Below, in pieces: positions 48,601-55,490 of a stretch of 64,000 bases of DNA (positions are counted from its first letter, which is position 1; every line of letters begins with the position of its first letter). The position numbers and the translations under genes were made by a program. Origin of the DNA: Heliocidaris tuberculata (lineage: Eukaryota > Echinodermata > Echinoidea > Camarodonta > Echinometridae). A model generated the notes under the pieces. It was given only the letters and a program-made list of their open reading frames with translations. It searched no databases and was not told the DNA's origin. Location of the stretch: the NCBI GenBank assembly GCA_025618425.1, contig CM046844.1, positions 17,664,911-17,728,910 of the forward strand, given 5' to 3'.

Positions 48601-51600
48601 TATCAAACGTTAATTCTTGGTCACTCGCTCGGAAAATTGCCACTCTGACTGTGAAGGACTGGGGGAAAAAAAGAAGATAAACTAATAGGCTTTTTACATT
48701 TGCAGGTTTAGATTTAGTCCCGTACTATCTCCCTAGCCAGAGTGCTTAGCCCCACCTTTTGACATCTACTTTTTTCCAGGGCTAAAATAATCCTGTACTA
48801 TCGTAGAGTTAGCCCACTTTGATAAAATACAATGTGAACAGAAAGTGGGCTAAGCTAAGCTATTGGTGGGGCTAAATTGTTTAGCCCCACCGATGGTACG
48901 GGACTAAGCACAATTTTGCAAGTGTAAAAAGCCTATATGTGCATATAATGTAATGTACTGATAAAGTTACAAGTGGTCAGACTGCATCAATTATCGCAAC
49001 AATAAAATCTTTGGTTCTGCTATTCAAACACTATGTATGGGTACTGCCTCCGTCCCTTCTGCTACTGAGGAGTGCATTTATCGGCTTACAGATTTTCTGT
49101 CCTAAAAATAAAATTGATAGCCAAGCAATCCTAACAAGATGATGAAATCGTTGGGGGAGGCTCATCAGCAGATATTGCTGAGGTCCGATCTATCATAACA
49201 ATTTCCTATTCATTTTCCATATCAACAATGGTTGAGTGATTTTGGCAACAATTTATGGTTTTAGTTCTTGGTAAGGTCTGACCTGACCAGCCCTTAACCC
49301 TTTCATGACAGGAATTATCTAAGAGCTAAATGATCATATTTTGTTCTTCAAATTGGCAACATTAATATTTTTCTTTTAGTGCTACATGGCTCTAATAAGG
49401 TATAATGTCTTCAAAAACAATATACATGGTGAATGATTATGTCAAAAAGTTGAAAAAATTGCCAGTTTTGATGAAAAACAATGGTTTTGAACCTCTTAAT
49501 GTGTTGTCAATTTAAAGATTTGAAAGCTTATTCTCATCTTTAAAATTCCTGACATCTAACAAAATATGGTCATGCAACAAAAATAGACAGACAGAAATTT
49601 TTTTAATTTCAACTCCTGCATCTGGCACATTTTTGAGATCTCTGATCAAAAGTTATTGAACCAAACCACAGAATGTGGTCAGTTCTCCCGAAAGGGTTAA
49701 AAGTGTGCAGGCCAGTACTTCTTGGTGCCTTGAGTACCACTGGCAGAGAAGAAAATAAACAAGAGTGGTGAGCAATTTAGCTTTGGAAAGCTCTAAAAGA
49801 TCTCTAATAAAAGAACAAAAAATACCTTTATTTAATTGTCCAGCTGGCTAATGCATATAATGGCTGTGGGCCTAAACAGATCCATTATGTGTATAATATT
49901 TATTTGAATAATATATGGTTTTGATTTAGTGTGACCCTATAAAATCTAAAGAAAAATATATGTGTATTTATGCACTTGCAGTGGAATGTGCAATTTATTT
50001 GGGGGCTGGAATTTTTTGAACAAAAATAGTAATTTTCAAGTCTTTGTCATGGAATTATGAAGTTACAGGAACTTGTCCACAAACTTTATGGTTTATGCAT
50101 TTATAAAATGATAAATTAAAACAATTATGACTTCCAATTTTTGCAATTATTGTTTCTGCAGAATGACCAAGGAATTTGAACCCCTGATAAATCATTTTTT
50201 TTTTAAATAGACACTACATTGGAATGATAATATTTGTGAAACCATAATACAATAGGACACAAGATGGCGCTGTTTAAAATATTGATCTGGGGAGCATTTG
50301 ATTTACGTGTCTAGACCTCAGGAATCATTTATTCACAATCGGGTACATGAAATGAGCATGGTAATACCTCTGAAGGTTAATTATGAAAATGCTTGCCTGA
50401 AGATTTGAAAGGCATACATGTATATAGCAACAAAGTACTTGATGGTACATTTCTCAAAAAAGGTATTGGAAAAATTGGCTGTATGATTTATTTAGTAAAG
50501 TATGATTTTTTTTCCTATTCCTGAATCTGATATTAAACGAGTATTTGGTCATATCAGGCTTCCCTGGTCATATAGAGGATATTTTTACTTCGAGGAAAAC
50601 AATTTATTTCGTTGTATTTCCTTTAAAATAATTGCTTGTTTTGATTTACTTGATGTCCTATATTTTCTCTATTCTTGTTTTTTTTTATTTCTAATTTGAA
50701 TTTTAAATTTTTGTTATTTTTTAAAATTTGTTGTTTTATTGTTGTTCATTTTTAATCAAATTTTATTTATTTATCCCCCCCTCTTTTTTTTTCCTGGGGG
50801 GGGGGGGGGTTGGGGGAGGGTAAAGATTAAAGAACTGAGTTTATTTTTGTTTTCATTTTAAGTATAACATAGGTAATAAAAGCTTCATGTAGATTTACTC
50901 ACTCCCTGTTTGCTCATAAGAATTGAAGATAATTAATCAACTGAAATTTTGTTTTATTTTCGTACAGATACGACACAGGTCGTGATAACTTCATTGACAT
51001 GATGGAGCTGAAATACATGATGGAGAAGCTTGGTGCACCCCAGACTCACTTAGGTCTCAAGGCAATGATGAAAGAAGCAGATGAAGATCTGGATGACAAG
51101 ATCAGCTTTAGAGAGGTAGAATCACATTAATCCCTAGCAGTTCAGAGTTTTCTTAAGGTCTAAATAAGTCAGCTTTTCTTCCCCGAATTGGCACCAGTTA
51201 GTCATATTTTCCACTCCTACACAGTTTACAAAGAAATTGAAATTGAAATGAAAGAATGAGAATTACTTTATTCAACAAAAAAACTGTCAGTTTTGTACAC
51301 GAAAATAGTGATTATGAGTTTCACAACACATTGCCAATTTTGCGCCCACCGCACACTGTTCGATCAGTCTGCGATCCGATTTTGTAAGAAAATGAAATGG
51401 CATTTGATATAAACTTTTGAACACTTCAAAAAATTTTGATTAAGGTTGTGAATAGTCATATACTGTAGATAGTAAAATCGAAATTACGGCCTATCGCAAG
51501 CCTTCTAGTCGAAGAAAAGACCTCATTGGCTCCGAATCGTAGTGATGTCGCAGAAGTCCTATGATTGTCTACGATTTGAAACTGATTTGGCCTTTTTTCC

Positions 51601-54226
51601 GAGTAGAAGGCTAACAACACACCAACTTCCTATGTTTAGTATTTATATCATTGTTCAGAACCTGAATCGGGAAGATTTTATTTGTTTAAATGTCCATATT
51701 GAATGCTACTGCAATTTATTTTCAAAATCTGATTGCAGTCGATCGTATAGTGTGCGGTGGGCATTAGAGACTTTTAATGATTATTTCAAATTGGATCGTT
51801 CTTTTCCATCAACAGCACAATATACTGCATTAGAAACAGACTCAAAATTTCTTGTCATTTATGCTCATTCTCACTTTTCTTTTCTTTTCTTTTCTTTTCT
51901 TTTCTTCTCAGTTTTTGCTCATCTTCAGGAAGGCAGCAGCGGGTGAACTAGCAGAGGATAGCGGTCTAAGTCAACTAGCCCAGCTTTCAGAGATCAATGT
52001 AGACGAAGAGGGCGTCAGTGGGGCCAAGAACTTCTTTGAAGCAAAGGTAGGTTTAGTCAGTTCTGCGATATACACGTACGCTTCGGTGACAATAAGCCAG
52101 TTCGTAATTAGTACATGGTACAAATGACCCTGAATGACCCCAATTTGTACGCACACGCTCATCTGTTTTTACTTGCTGAACACTTAAAGGCATTGATTAA
52201 CTTTGCCCAGGATTGAAAAAAAAAAAATCACTGTTCCAGCTAATGCTGTAATCATAATTGCAAACCTTTAGCTCAGACATGAATCGCCTGAGTTTTATAA
52301 GCTGATCGGTCGTTTATTGATCAAGATATTTACGATTGAACATTGATGTCGGGATAGAGTACCACCGAACCCTAAAGAACTCTTACGGTTGGCATACCTC
52401 GCTCTATCACAGAATACCGTACGGGCTGGAAACCCGCTCTGAAATCGCCAAGCGCTGGTGCTTGGTTTTTGTGACTGCAGCGCAGCGAAGAAGCCGAGCG
52501 ACTTGCGCTAGCGATTGATCGCGATTTTCTCTTTTTGGATAGTAACGGGTTCCATTTTCTCTCATACTTTCACATATCCTTAATTATATATGTAGTTAGA
52601 GGACTGCACACAATTCACTGGCATTTGAGCTGATTTTACAATTTTTCACAAAGTTAACCCTTTCGAGACAATTGACCACATTTTGTGGTTTGGCTCAATA
52701 ACTTTTGATTCAGAGCTCTAAAAAATATACCAGATGCATGAGTAGAAAGAGCAGAAATTTCTACACACATTGTTTCCATTTTTGTTGCATGACCATATTG
52801 TGTTTGATGCCAGGAATTTTAAAAAGGAGAATAAGCTCCATACTCCTTAAATTGGCAACACATTGAGAGGTTCAAAATCACTATTTTTATCAAAACTGGC
52901 AATTTTTTTCAACTTTCGACTAAGTTTCTAATGATGCATATTGTTTTCAAAGACATTACATTTTGTTAGAACCGTGTAGCACTAAAAGAAAAATATTATT
53001 GTTGCCAATTTGAAGAACAAAATGTGATCAATTTACCCCTTAAATACTTCCTGTCATGAAAGGGTTAATCAATCACTTTAAAATCATACTGGTCCGCGCA
53101 TCATGGTGCGCACACTATGAAAGCGTATGGATGTCAATTGTACTCGTTACAAATGACCTTTATATGCACATGCGCAAATTGTAATTACGAATTTTTTTTT
53201 TTATATTTATATGAAATTGTAATTACGAATTAGCTTATTGCTCTGGGTTTTATTATAACAAAGATACAGGGATAGAGTTATGGTTGCAAGTTAGTTTTAG
53301 GTTTAGGGTTAGGGTTAGGGTTAGGGCTATGTATAGTGTTCAGTCCGTGCCTTTTTTTAACGTACCACAGCGAGGCCAAAGTCTATGGAAGTGAAGTGAT
53401 AATACGGTTTATTCCATCAAGACTAGTCGGCATGAATATTCATGAAAAACAAATTGTAGGGATTTAAGAAAATGAGCAAACCCATCGAGCAGCTCTTCTG
53501 TGTGGAGCAATCGGATCGTCGGTGCGCTCTCATGAAGAGATCCCGAGTTCGAATCTCGGCAGGGGTATATTAGGGTTATGGTTAAGGTTAGATTTTAGGT
53601 GTTAAATTTTATTTTGCTGAATTAAAAATAAGATGAAAGTTTGAGAAAATACAAGTCTTATACTTGTAGTCTCTTTCATAGTCTTCAAAACGGGGTTTCT
53701 GGCCTCGCTGTGGTATGGAAAAAAAAAACGCGTTCGGCCCAGGGTTGAAGTTAAGAGATCGGTTTGTGTACAAGATTGACTCAGAGCACTTTTCGCCAGA
53801 GCATGTGTTGTACAACCGGTTTAGTCTTGTACCACTGTGTGGGTACCAGCTTTCCTTGATTTGACTTGATTTTGATTTTGATTTGATTTGATTTATTGGT
53901 TTGTGCAGCCTCTTTTTGAACACGCATTTTTATGAACATATGAGTGTAGATCTGATACAAATTTTTAAAATATGTACCAGTGTGTAGAAAATGTATGAAT
54001 TAAACAAATACATTGAATGCCAAATTAATGTCAAACAAAACGATCAGGAAGGTTCCTATTTCACGTTTGATTTTGATGATATGCCTTACAGATCAAAGTA
54101 CAAACGCAGGAGGGCAAGTTCATGCAGGAGATCCTTGACGAACAAGAAGCCAAGAGGAAAGAAGCCGAAGTCAAAAAAGTCAGGCAACAGCAGTTCAAAG
54201 AGAAGGCTGCCCTCTTTCAGTCGTGA
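25697..54226 (+). CDS. EFHD2: EF-hand domain protein D (EFHD2/EFHD1, swiprosin), complete
   Basis: Exons 25697-25857, 50968-51115, 51912-52046 and 54092-54226 join to 192 codons plus TGA with matching phases (2, 0, 0). The family is a Ca2+-binding, actin-associated cytoskeletal regulator. Landmarks: MATDELAQKLARRDRIN at residues 1-17; VFNPYTEFKEFTRKQIK at 30-46, close to vertebrate EFHD2; EF-hand 1 loop at 56-67 (DTGRDNFIDMME); KLGAPQTHLGLK at 74-85; EF-hand 2 loop at 92-103 (DEDLDDKISFRE); FLLIFRKAAAGEL at 104-116; charged C-terminal coiled coil at 149-192. The disordered N-terminus is shorter than in vertebrates (about 240 residues in total there). The ATG has A at -3 and G at +4, and an in-frame TAA lies at 25682-25684, which fixes the start. 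Four exons also fits vertebrate EFHD2. The vertebrate EFHD1/EFHD2 split may postdate this gene, so either symbol could apply. Intron 1 is 25.1 kb and full of repeats. Confidence 0.95.
25858..28260. other. EFHD2 intron 1, first part
   Basis: Has a GAT microsatellite (about 25966-26025), three perfect or near-perfect hairpins (26590-26632, 26881-26908, 26958-26987) and a fragment (26175-26290) related to sequence at about 63.0-63.15 kb. No exon recognised. Confidence 0.6.
26590..26987. repeat. Cluster of three hairpins
   Basis: 26590-26632: TTGACACAGCCCCA / TGGGACTGTGTCAA. 26881-26908: GTACAAGCTTATC / GATAAGCTTGTAC, perfect. 26958-26987: CAGGGAGGTGTAACT / AGTTACACTTCCCTG with one mismatch. Confidence 0.8.
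28267..28491. mobile_element. AATAAGCCAGTTCG MITE, complete
   Basis: 225 bases with inverted ends AATAAGCCAGTTCGTAATTA / TTTTACGAACTGGCTTATT and an inner inverted pair (GGTACAAATGACC / GGTACAAATGACC in mirrored halves). Other copies: 17119-17303, and the split copy 52091-52170 plus 53094-53239. Confidence 0.88.
29232..30130. mobile_element. GGGAAAGTCCACCCT element interrupted by a SINE
   Basis: 29232-29296 and 29826-30130 match consecutive parts of the complete element at 46539-47024 (ACAGGGAAAGTCCACCCT, GAGAAACAGAT, then GAGCAAA.., GCTCAGTACAGAAAAT, GGCAATGATTATATCTAAGG-like). The SINE at 29297-29826 sits between them. The right end is degraded. Confidence 0.8.
29297..29826 (-). mobile_element. 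tRNA-derived SINE with long (ATT)n tail
   Basis: On the minus strand the head has a tRNA-like A box TAGTCGAGTGG (29806-29816) and B box GGTTCAATCC (29763-29772), then a body with CACCCAGGTGTTAAATGGG and AGCGCTTAGAGACATC. It ends in a long ATT/ATC-type tail (29297-29465 on the + strand as AAT/GAT). The A box region is like tRNA-Ser/Leu heads. Open frames here are artefacts of the element. Confidence 0.88.
30131..31975. other. EFHD2 intron 1, plain stretch
   Basis: AT-rich. 30562-30690 is a dispersed repeat with a diverged second copy at 63579-63700. A T-run followed by a G-run lies at about 31662-31690. No exon or RNA gene recognised. Confidence 0.5.
30562..30690 (+). repeat. Dispersed repeat, shared with 63579-63700
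   Basis: Shares AACTGTCTCAAAGCA, TTGGGAAAGGTTGAT, GGAATCA.CAAAATGA and AAGAAATTGAC in the same order and orientation with 63579-63700. I have no family name for it. Confidence 0.75.
31976..32042. mobile_element. Hairpin MITE (GAGCCAGAAGGG family)
   Basis: AGAGAGCCAGAAGGGTGTT on the left and GATGCCCTTCTAGCTTTC on the right, with a loop of about 30 bases. Confidence 0.82.
32077..32285. repeat. Two-unit imperfect tandem repeat of about 105 bases
   Basis: Unit 1 (about 32077-32184) and unit 2 (32185-32285) share TATAAAT.ATAAT, GACTATTTTATGA-like, TAACTTTCACTC and CATTTACCTGCAAGGT-like blocks. It lies between two hairpin MITEs. Confidence 0.7.
32603..32668. mobile_element. Hairpin MITE (GAGCCAGAAGGGC), best-preserved copy
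   Basis: Left arm CAGAGCCAGAAGGGCATTA and right arm TTAGTGCCCTTCTGGCTCTC form a near-perfect stem of about 19 bp around a loop of about 28 bases. Confidence 0.88.
32686..35078. other. EFHD2 intron 1, plain stretch with one MITE half
   Basis: AT-rich. 34747-34846 is the left part of a GGGCCC-ended MITE (GGGCCCTGTTTCATAAAACT, then AAGCTACTGAAATCCTTGCA), truncated before a C-run. Nothing else recognised. Confidence 0.6.
34747..34846. mobile_element. GGGCCC-ended MITE, truncated copy
   Basis: Begins GGGCCCTGTTTCATAAAACT and follows the family to CTGATTGGCTGAGGGC; the other end is missing. Confidence 0.75.
35079..35513. mobile_element. GCCCACCRCACACT MITE, copy 1
   Basis: Ends GCCCACCACACACTATACGA and TTGTATAGTATGCAGTGAGC are inverted, with the middle block GACAATCGTAGGACT..GATTTGGCCT. 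A younger-looking relative is at 51344-51762. About 435 bases, non-coding. Confidence 0.82.
35514..39300. other. EFHD2 intron 1, plain stretch
   Basis: Apart from the decayed hairpin MITE at 36108-36185 and a stretch with GTTCGACTTAGG-type repeated words at 36885-37025, I recognise no element, exon or RNA gene. Confidence 0.5.
36108..36185. mobile_element. Hairpin MITE, decayed copy
   Basis: CAGAGTCAAATGGGAATTAT..GTTATCACCTTTCTAGTTCT resembles the 32603 element with several changes in both arms. Confidence 0.55.
39300..39660. repeat. Pyrimidine tract with (CT)n
   Basis: Long T/C-rich stretch ending in a pure (CT)n run at about 39580-39611. Frames in it are Ser/Leu/Pro artefacts. Confidence 0.85.
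40038..40512. mobile_element. Hairpin MITE split by a piggyBac-like MITE
   Basis: Left arm at about 40038-40062 (CTGCTGAGCACCAGAAGGGT) and right arm at 40486-40512 (AATGCCCTTCTGGCTTTCAG) are complementary, like the intact 66-base hairpin element. They are separated by the element at 40082-40485. Confidence 0.8.
40082..40485 (-). mobile_element. piggyBac-like MITE inserted in a hairpin MITE
   Basis: Begins TTAACCCTTTCAGGACAGGA and runs colinear with the complete copy at 49294-49700 to TGTGGTCAATTGTCT. The final CGAAAGGGTTAA is missing and is replaced directly by the hairpin element arm. Confidence 0.85.
40575..40720. repeat. (GAT)n/(GGT)n microsatellite
   Basis: Triplet array that yields Asp/Met-rich frames on + and His-rich frames on -. 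Not coding. Confidence 0.9.
40850..40922. mobile_element. Hairpin MITE, intact copy
   Basis: GTTTGGAGCAAGAAGGGCAT on the left and AATGCCCTTCTGGCTCCAAA on the right. One mismatch in an otherwise continuous stem of about 24 bp. Confidence 0.88.
40988..42117 (+). mobile_element. 1.1-kb element with long inverted arms and a hammerhead-like core
   Basis: Arms 41021-41337 and 41805-42120 are inverted copies, about 317 bases each and nearly identical (ends TATTCACAATTGAAGG / CCTTCAATTGTGAATA). The centre (41338-41804) is GC-richer. It has CCAAT in GGACCAATCAGAGG (about 41549), a TATA-like CATAAATACT (about 41619) and the hammerhead-like motif 41650-41711. A 13-base direct repeat ATATCGTTGTGTT lies at 40975-40987 and 42118-42130. 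The left side carries 33 extra bases (40988-41020) before the arm. Inverted terminal repeats, a one-sided extension and a hammerhead are known together in Penelope-like retroelements, so a non-autonomous member is my inference. No protein is encoded. Confidence 0.8.
41650..41711 (+). ncRNA. Candidate type I hammerhead ribozyme
   Basis: Core CTGACGA (41661-41667) and GAAA (41687-41690). Stem II is GAACAG/CTGTTC (41669-41674 with 41681-41686, loop AGCACA). Stem III is the self-complementary ACGCGT (41690-41695), followed by C41696, giving a GTC cleavage site. Stem I is TCTC/GAGA (41657-41660 with 41697-41700), then an internal loop and an outer GAGT/ACTC pair (41650-41653 with 41708-41711). Oddities: one unpaired T (41668) between core and stem II, and a stem III so short that it would favour dimers. 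Both short stem III and dimer action are known in Penelope-type hammerheads. Activity is not shown. Confidence 0.6.
42118..42435. mobile_element. MITE with TGAACTGACRAATCCGTGCA ends, interrupted at its left end
   Basis: Left end ACGAACTGACAAATCCGTGC (from about 42132) is inverted relative to the right end (the complement of 42400-42425 reads TGAACTGACGAATCCGTGCA). The 13-base repeat next to the hammerhead element is part of this end, so that element probably inserted into this MITE. Confidence 0.65.
42895..43675. repeat. Second copy of the 7671-7945 repeat, split by a foldback element
   Basis: Flanks (TACAAAGACTGCTCAAGGGA.. on the left and GGTCTTTATAGACAGGTGG..GCAGGTTTGACTGTATT on the right) match 7671-7945; the middle is the foldback element 42984-43565. 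Confidence 0.82.
42984..43565. mobile_element. Foldback element with arms of about 230 bases
   Basis: 42984-43210 and 43340-43565 are inverted copies: AAAGTCTCAATTTACTTTCT / AGAAAGTAAATTGAGACTTT, and TTTTGTACACAAAATTTCAT / ATGAAATTTTGTGTACAAAA. The centre is about 130 bases. Ends AAAGGAGAAGG / TTCTCCTTT resemble the ends of the 46539 family. Confidence 0.88.
43730..43889. mobile_element. GGGCCC-type MITE, distant copy with internal TTACCAT repeats
   Basis: GGGCTCCGTTGCATAAAACT on the left and AGTTTTATGCAATGGGGCCC on the right; the inside has mirrored blocks (ATTAACGGTAACTTTGCCAT / ACCATTAATGG). It differs from the other copies (GTTGCATAAAA instead of GTTTCATAAAA), so it is a subfamily. Confidence 0.85.
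43890..46012. other. EFHD2 intron 1, plain stretch
   Basis: AT-rich, many TACATGTA words. No exon, RNA gene or inverted-repeat element recognised. Confidence 0.5.
46013..46470. mobile_element. Inverted-repeat element with CATTTTATCTC ends
   Basis: Left AGTATTCTGAGATTCATTTT and right AAAATGGTGCTCAGAATATT are inverted. The inside repeats GATAAAATCCGA three times near the right end. About 458 bases, non-coding. Confidence 0.78.
46539..47024. mobile_element. AAAGGGAAAGTCCACCCTGG element, complete, TTAA-flanked
   Basis: Ends TTAAAGGGAAAGTCCACCCT / GGGTAGACTTCCCCTTTAA are inverted; TTAA on both sides may be the target duplication. A related copy is split by a SINE at 29232-30130. Confidence 0.82.
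47310..47335. mobile_element. Hairpin MITE, single arm
   Basis: GTTAATGCCCTTCTGGCTCT only; no left arm is present nearby. Confidence 0.6.
47441..47605. repeat. Long imperfect palindrome
   Basis: AATACATGGTTG..GTGCGTTAGTGCGATCTGGC..TTTTTATCGTGGTGT on the left is mirrored by ACACCACGATAAAAA..GCTGGATCGCACTAGTGCAC..CAACCATGTATT on the right. It lies next to a further inverted pair TTATAAAACGGGT (about 47614) and ACCCGTTTTATAA (about 47760). Confidence 0.85.
47773..48685. other. EFHD2 intron 1 stretch with a local duplication and a poly(T) run
   Basis: A segment with AGATACAAACT..CATTGCCTGTAATCCAG..AATCCCATCC..TGACC occurs at about 48278-48340 and again at 48438-48500, separated by a poly(T) run of about 24. 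No exon recognised. Confidence 0.65.
48686..48935. mobile_element. TAGGCTTTTTACA MITE
   Basis: 250 bases; ends TAGGCTTTTTACATTTGCA / TGCAAGTGTAAAAAGCCTA are inverted. Inside are paired GTCCCGTACTATC / GGTACGGGAC and TTAGCCCCACC / GGTGGGGCTAA blocks. Confidence 0.88.
49294..49700 (-). mobile_element. piggyBac-like MITE, complete
   Basis: TTAA flanks both ends. Terminal CCCTTTCATGACAGG on one side and CCCGAAAGGG on the other are inverted. The interior shares GCCAATTTGAAGAACAAAAT (reverse complement) and AACCAAACCACA with all other copies. No transposase remains. Confidence 0.9.
49701..50967. other. End of EFHD2 intron 1
   Basis: AT-rich with a C-run and G-run at about 50776-50812. Nothing recognised before the acceptor at 50967. 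Confidence 0.5.
50968..51115 (+). CDS. EFHD2: EFHD2 exon 2
   Basis: 148 bases, phase 2 in, 0 out. Acceptor tattttcgtacag, donor GAG|gtagaa. Encodes both Ca2+-binding loops: DTGRDNFIDMME (Gly at loop position 3) and DEDLDDKISFRE (Asp at 1, 3 and 5, Glu at 12). Confidence 0.96.
51344..51762. mobile_element. GCCCACCGCACACT MITE, copy 2
   Basis: GCCCACCGCACACTGTTCGA on the left and ATCGTATAGTGTGCGGTGGG on the right, 419 bases, in EFHD2 intron 2. It ends about 150 bases before exon 3. An open frame that runs from it into exon 3 is not coding. Confidence 0.88.
51912..52046 (+). CDS. EFHD2: EFHD2 exon 3
   Basis: 45 codons, phase 0/0. Acceptor after a (TTTTC)n tract, donor AAG|gtaggt. Encodes FLLIFRKAAAGELAEDSGL, then SEINVDEEGVSGAKNFFEAK, typical of the family. 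Confidence 0.96.
52091..53239. mobile_element. AATAAGCCAGTTCG MITE split by about 920 bases in EFHD2 intron 3
   Basis: Left half 52091-52170 and right half 53094-53239 join to the layout of the 28267 element. The right end is partly duplicated around a T-run (AATTGTAATTACGAATT twice). Between the halves lie CpG-containing unassigned sequence (52180-52540) and a piggyBac-like MITE. Confidence 0.75.
52654..53068 (+). mobile_element. piggyBac-like MITE, complete
   Basis: TTAA..TTAA flanks with CCCTTTCGAGACAATTGACC at the left and CTGTCATGAAAGGG at the right; 415 bases. Inside EFHD2 intron 3. Confidence 0.9.
53290..53330. repeat. Interstitial telomere-like repeat (TTAGGG)n
   Basis: TTTAGGTTTAGGG followed by three further TTAGGG units. 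Similar short runs are at 46500-46520 and about 18955-18972. Confidence 0.8.
53495..53570 (+). other. tRNA-like fragment
   Basis: A perfect T-arm (CCGAG, loop TTCGAAT, CTCGG at 53543-53559), preceded by a D-arm-like GAGCAATCGGATCGTCGG. No acceptor stem can be closed, so it is a tRNA pseudogene or SINE head, not a working tRNA. Confidence 0.4.
54092..54226 (+). CDS. EFHD2: EFHD2 exon 4 (terminal coding)
   Basis: 44 codons plus TGA. Acceptor atatgccttacag. Charged helix (KFMQEILDEQEAKRKEAEVK, ending KEKAALFQS), matching the C-terminal coiled coil of EFHD proteins. Confidence 0.93.
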   Translation: MKVQTQEGKFMQEILDEQEAKRKEAEVKKVRQQQFKEKAALFQS

Positions 54227-55490
54227 TGAACCAGCGTCGGCTGCACGGGGATAAAGATGATCGGAGGACACCGGAATAGAGAGCCGTTTTTCAACATGCG
54301 AGACTGAATGGATCTTGGGTACTAATCTGCTGTTGCTACAAACTGTGATGTCTGAAATTATAATGGTTGTCTTTCCAGCCTCGGTCTAAAGGCATTTCAG
54401 GGAGAAAAAAAAAAAAATCACCCTTCCAGTTTATACTAAACTGGATAATTTACCCTCTCTTTCTATTCAGCCTCTCTTGTGCAAATGTAGGTTAAGAGGT
54501 CATTAGCTGAAGGGGACCTATCACCAAATTTAAAAAAAATATATTTTTAGACGTAAAGTCCCTCAAATGGAATAAACCACAGTGAAACCTGTGTATAAAG
54601 ACTGTTCATGTGAAACCAGAATGTTAAGTCAGTAGTTAAGTTAATGTCAATAAAGTACACAGGCATGAAACCTCCAATGTAGAGAGCAAAATTACTTTTT
54701 GGTGGTAGGTCCCCTTTCAATTCAGAATTCCAGTTTGGAAGTTTGATTATGATTGACCAAGTTCTGCTGCATATGTAAAACAAACAGTATACATTAATTG
54801 ATTATTCGGCAGATCATGATCGAACGGATTTTACGGCAAAATTCATGTTTGGAATCAACTCGCGTATTTGCTTGTGGTCTTATAATTAATTTGGGACATT
54901 ACAAAGTTCAATAACAACTTCACAGATGGCACATAATTCAGAGGAGGGTATGAAGTTTATTTGCCATTCATGCAGAAGACTATGAAAATAACCTCTATCA
55001 GTATTTGCAATCTGTGCGATAGGACAATAGAGATTTCATGACACAAGATAAACAAAACATCTATATCTTTAATTACACTTTCTCAGCAATTCTTAAGGAG
55101 AAAACACATTCCTTTTCAATGTGTCTATAAGACATAATTTCTAATAGTGCCACTGCAACATATTGATGGTCTGTATTAGTAGTAGACTTAAGATATATCT
55201 AGCCTAACTTACATTGAAGACAACTGATTTATTCAGTGCTCTGTGTCTACCTCTTTACTCATTCTAGAATTCTTAATGAATTGATAAATAAAACTGATTT
55301 AATCATTATTTGAAAATGAGAATTTTATTTCGTGTTAAATTGATCTTGTTTATTTTAATAGTTGAGTTACAGAATTGTGGTAATTTCAGTAGGATGAAGA
55401 GGTTGACACTTGTGCTCCATAAATCAGTGGACACACTGGTCTGGGTTCAGTCCTGGATTGAAATTATCATGCTTTTATGAATACTGGCCA
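54227..55490 (+). other. EFHD2: EFHD2 3' UTR and downstream sequence
   Basis: Non-coding after the stop. An AATAAA at 55287-55292 is a candidate poly(A) signal about 1.06 kb after the stop; a later one is at 58075-58080. The true end is undetermined. Confidence 0.5.

Noticed and set aside
51542..51946. 134-residue frame overlapping the EFHD2 exon 3 acceptor
   Set aside because: It starts in a MITE and enters exon 3 in a different frame from the well-conserved EFHD2 reading.
53495..53570. Functional tRNA gene
   Set aside because: The T-arm is perfect, but no acceptor stem or proper anticodon arm can be formed.
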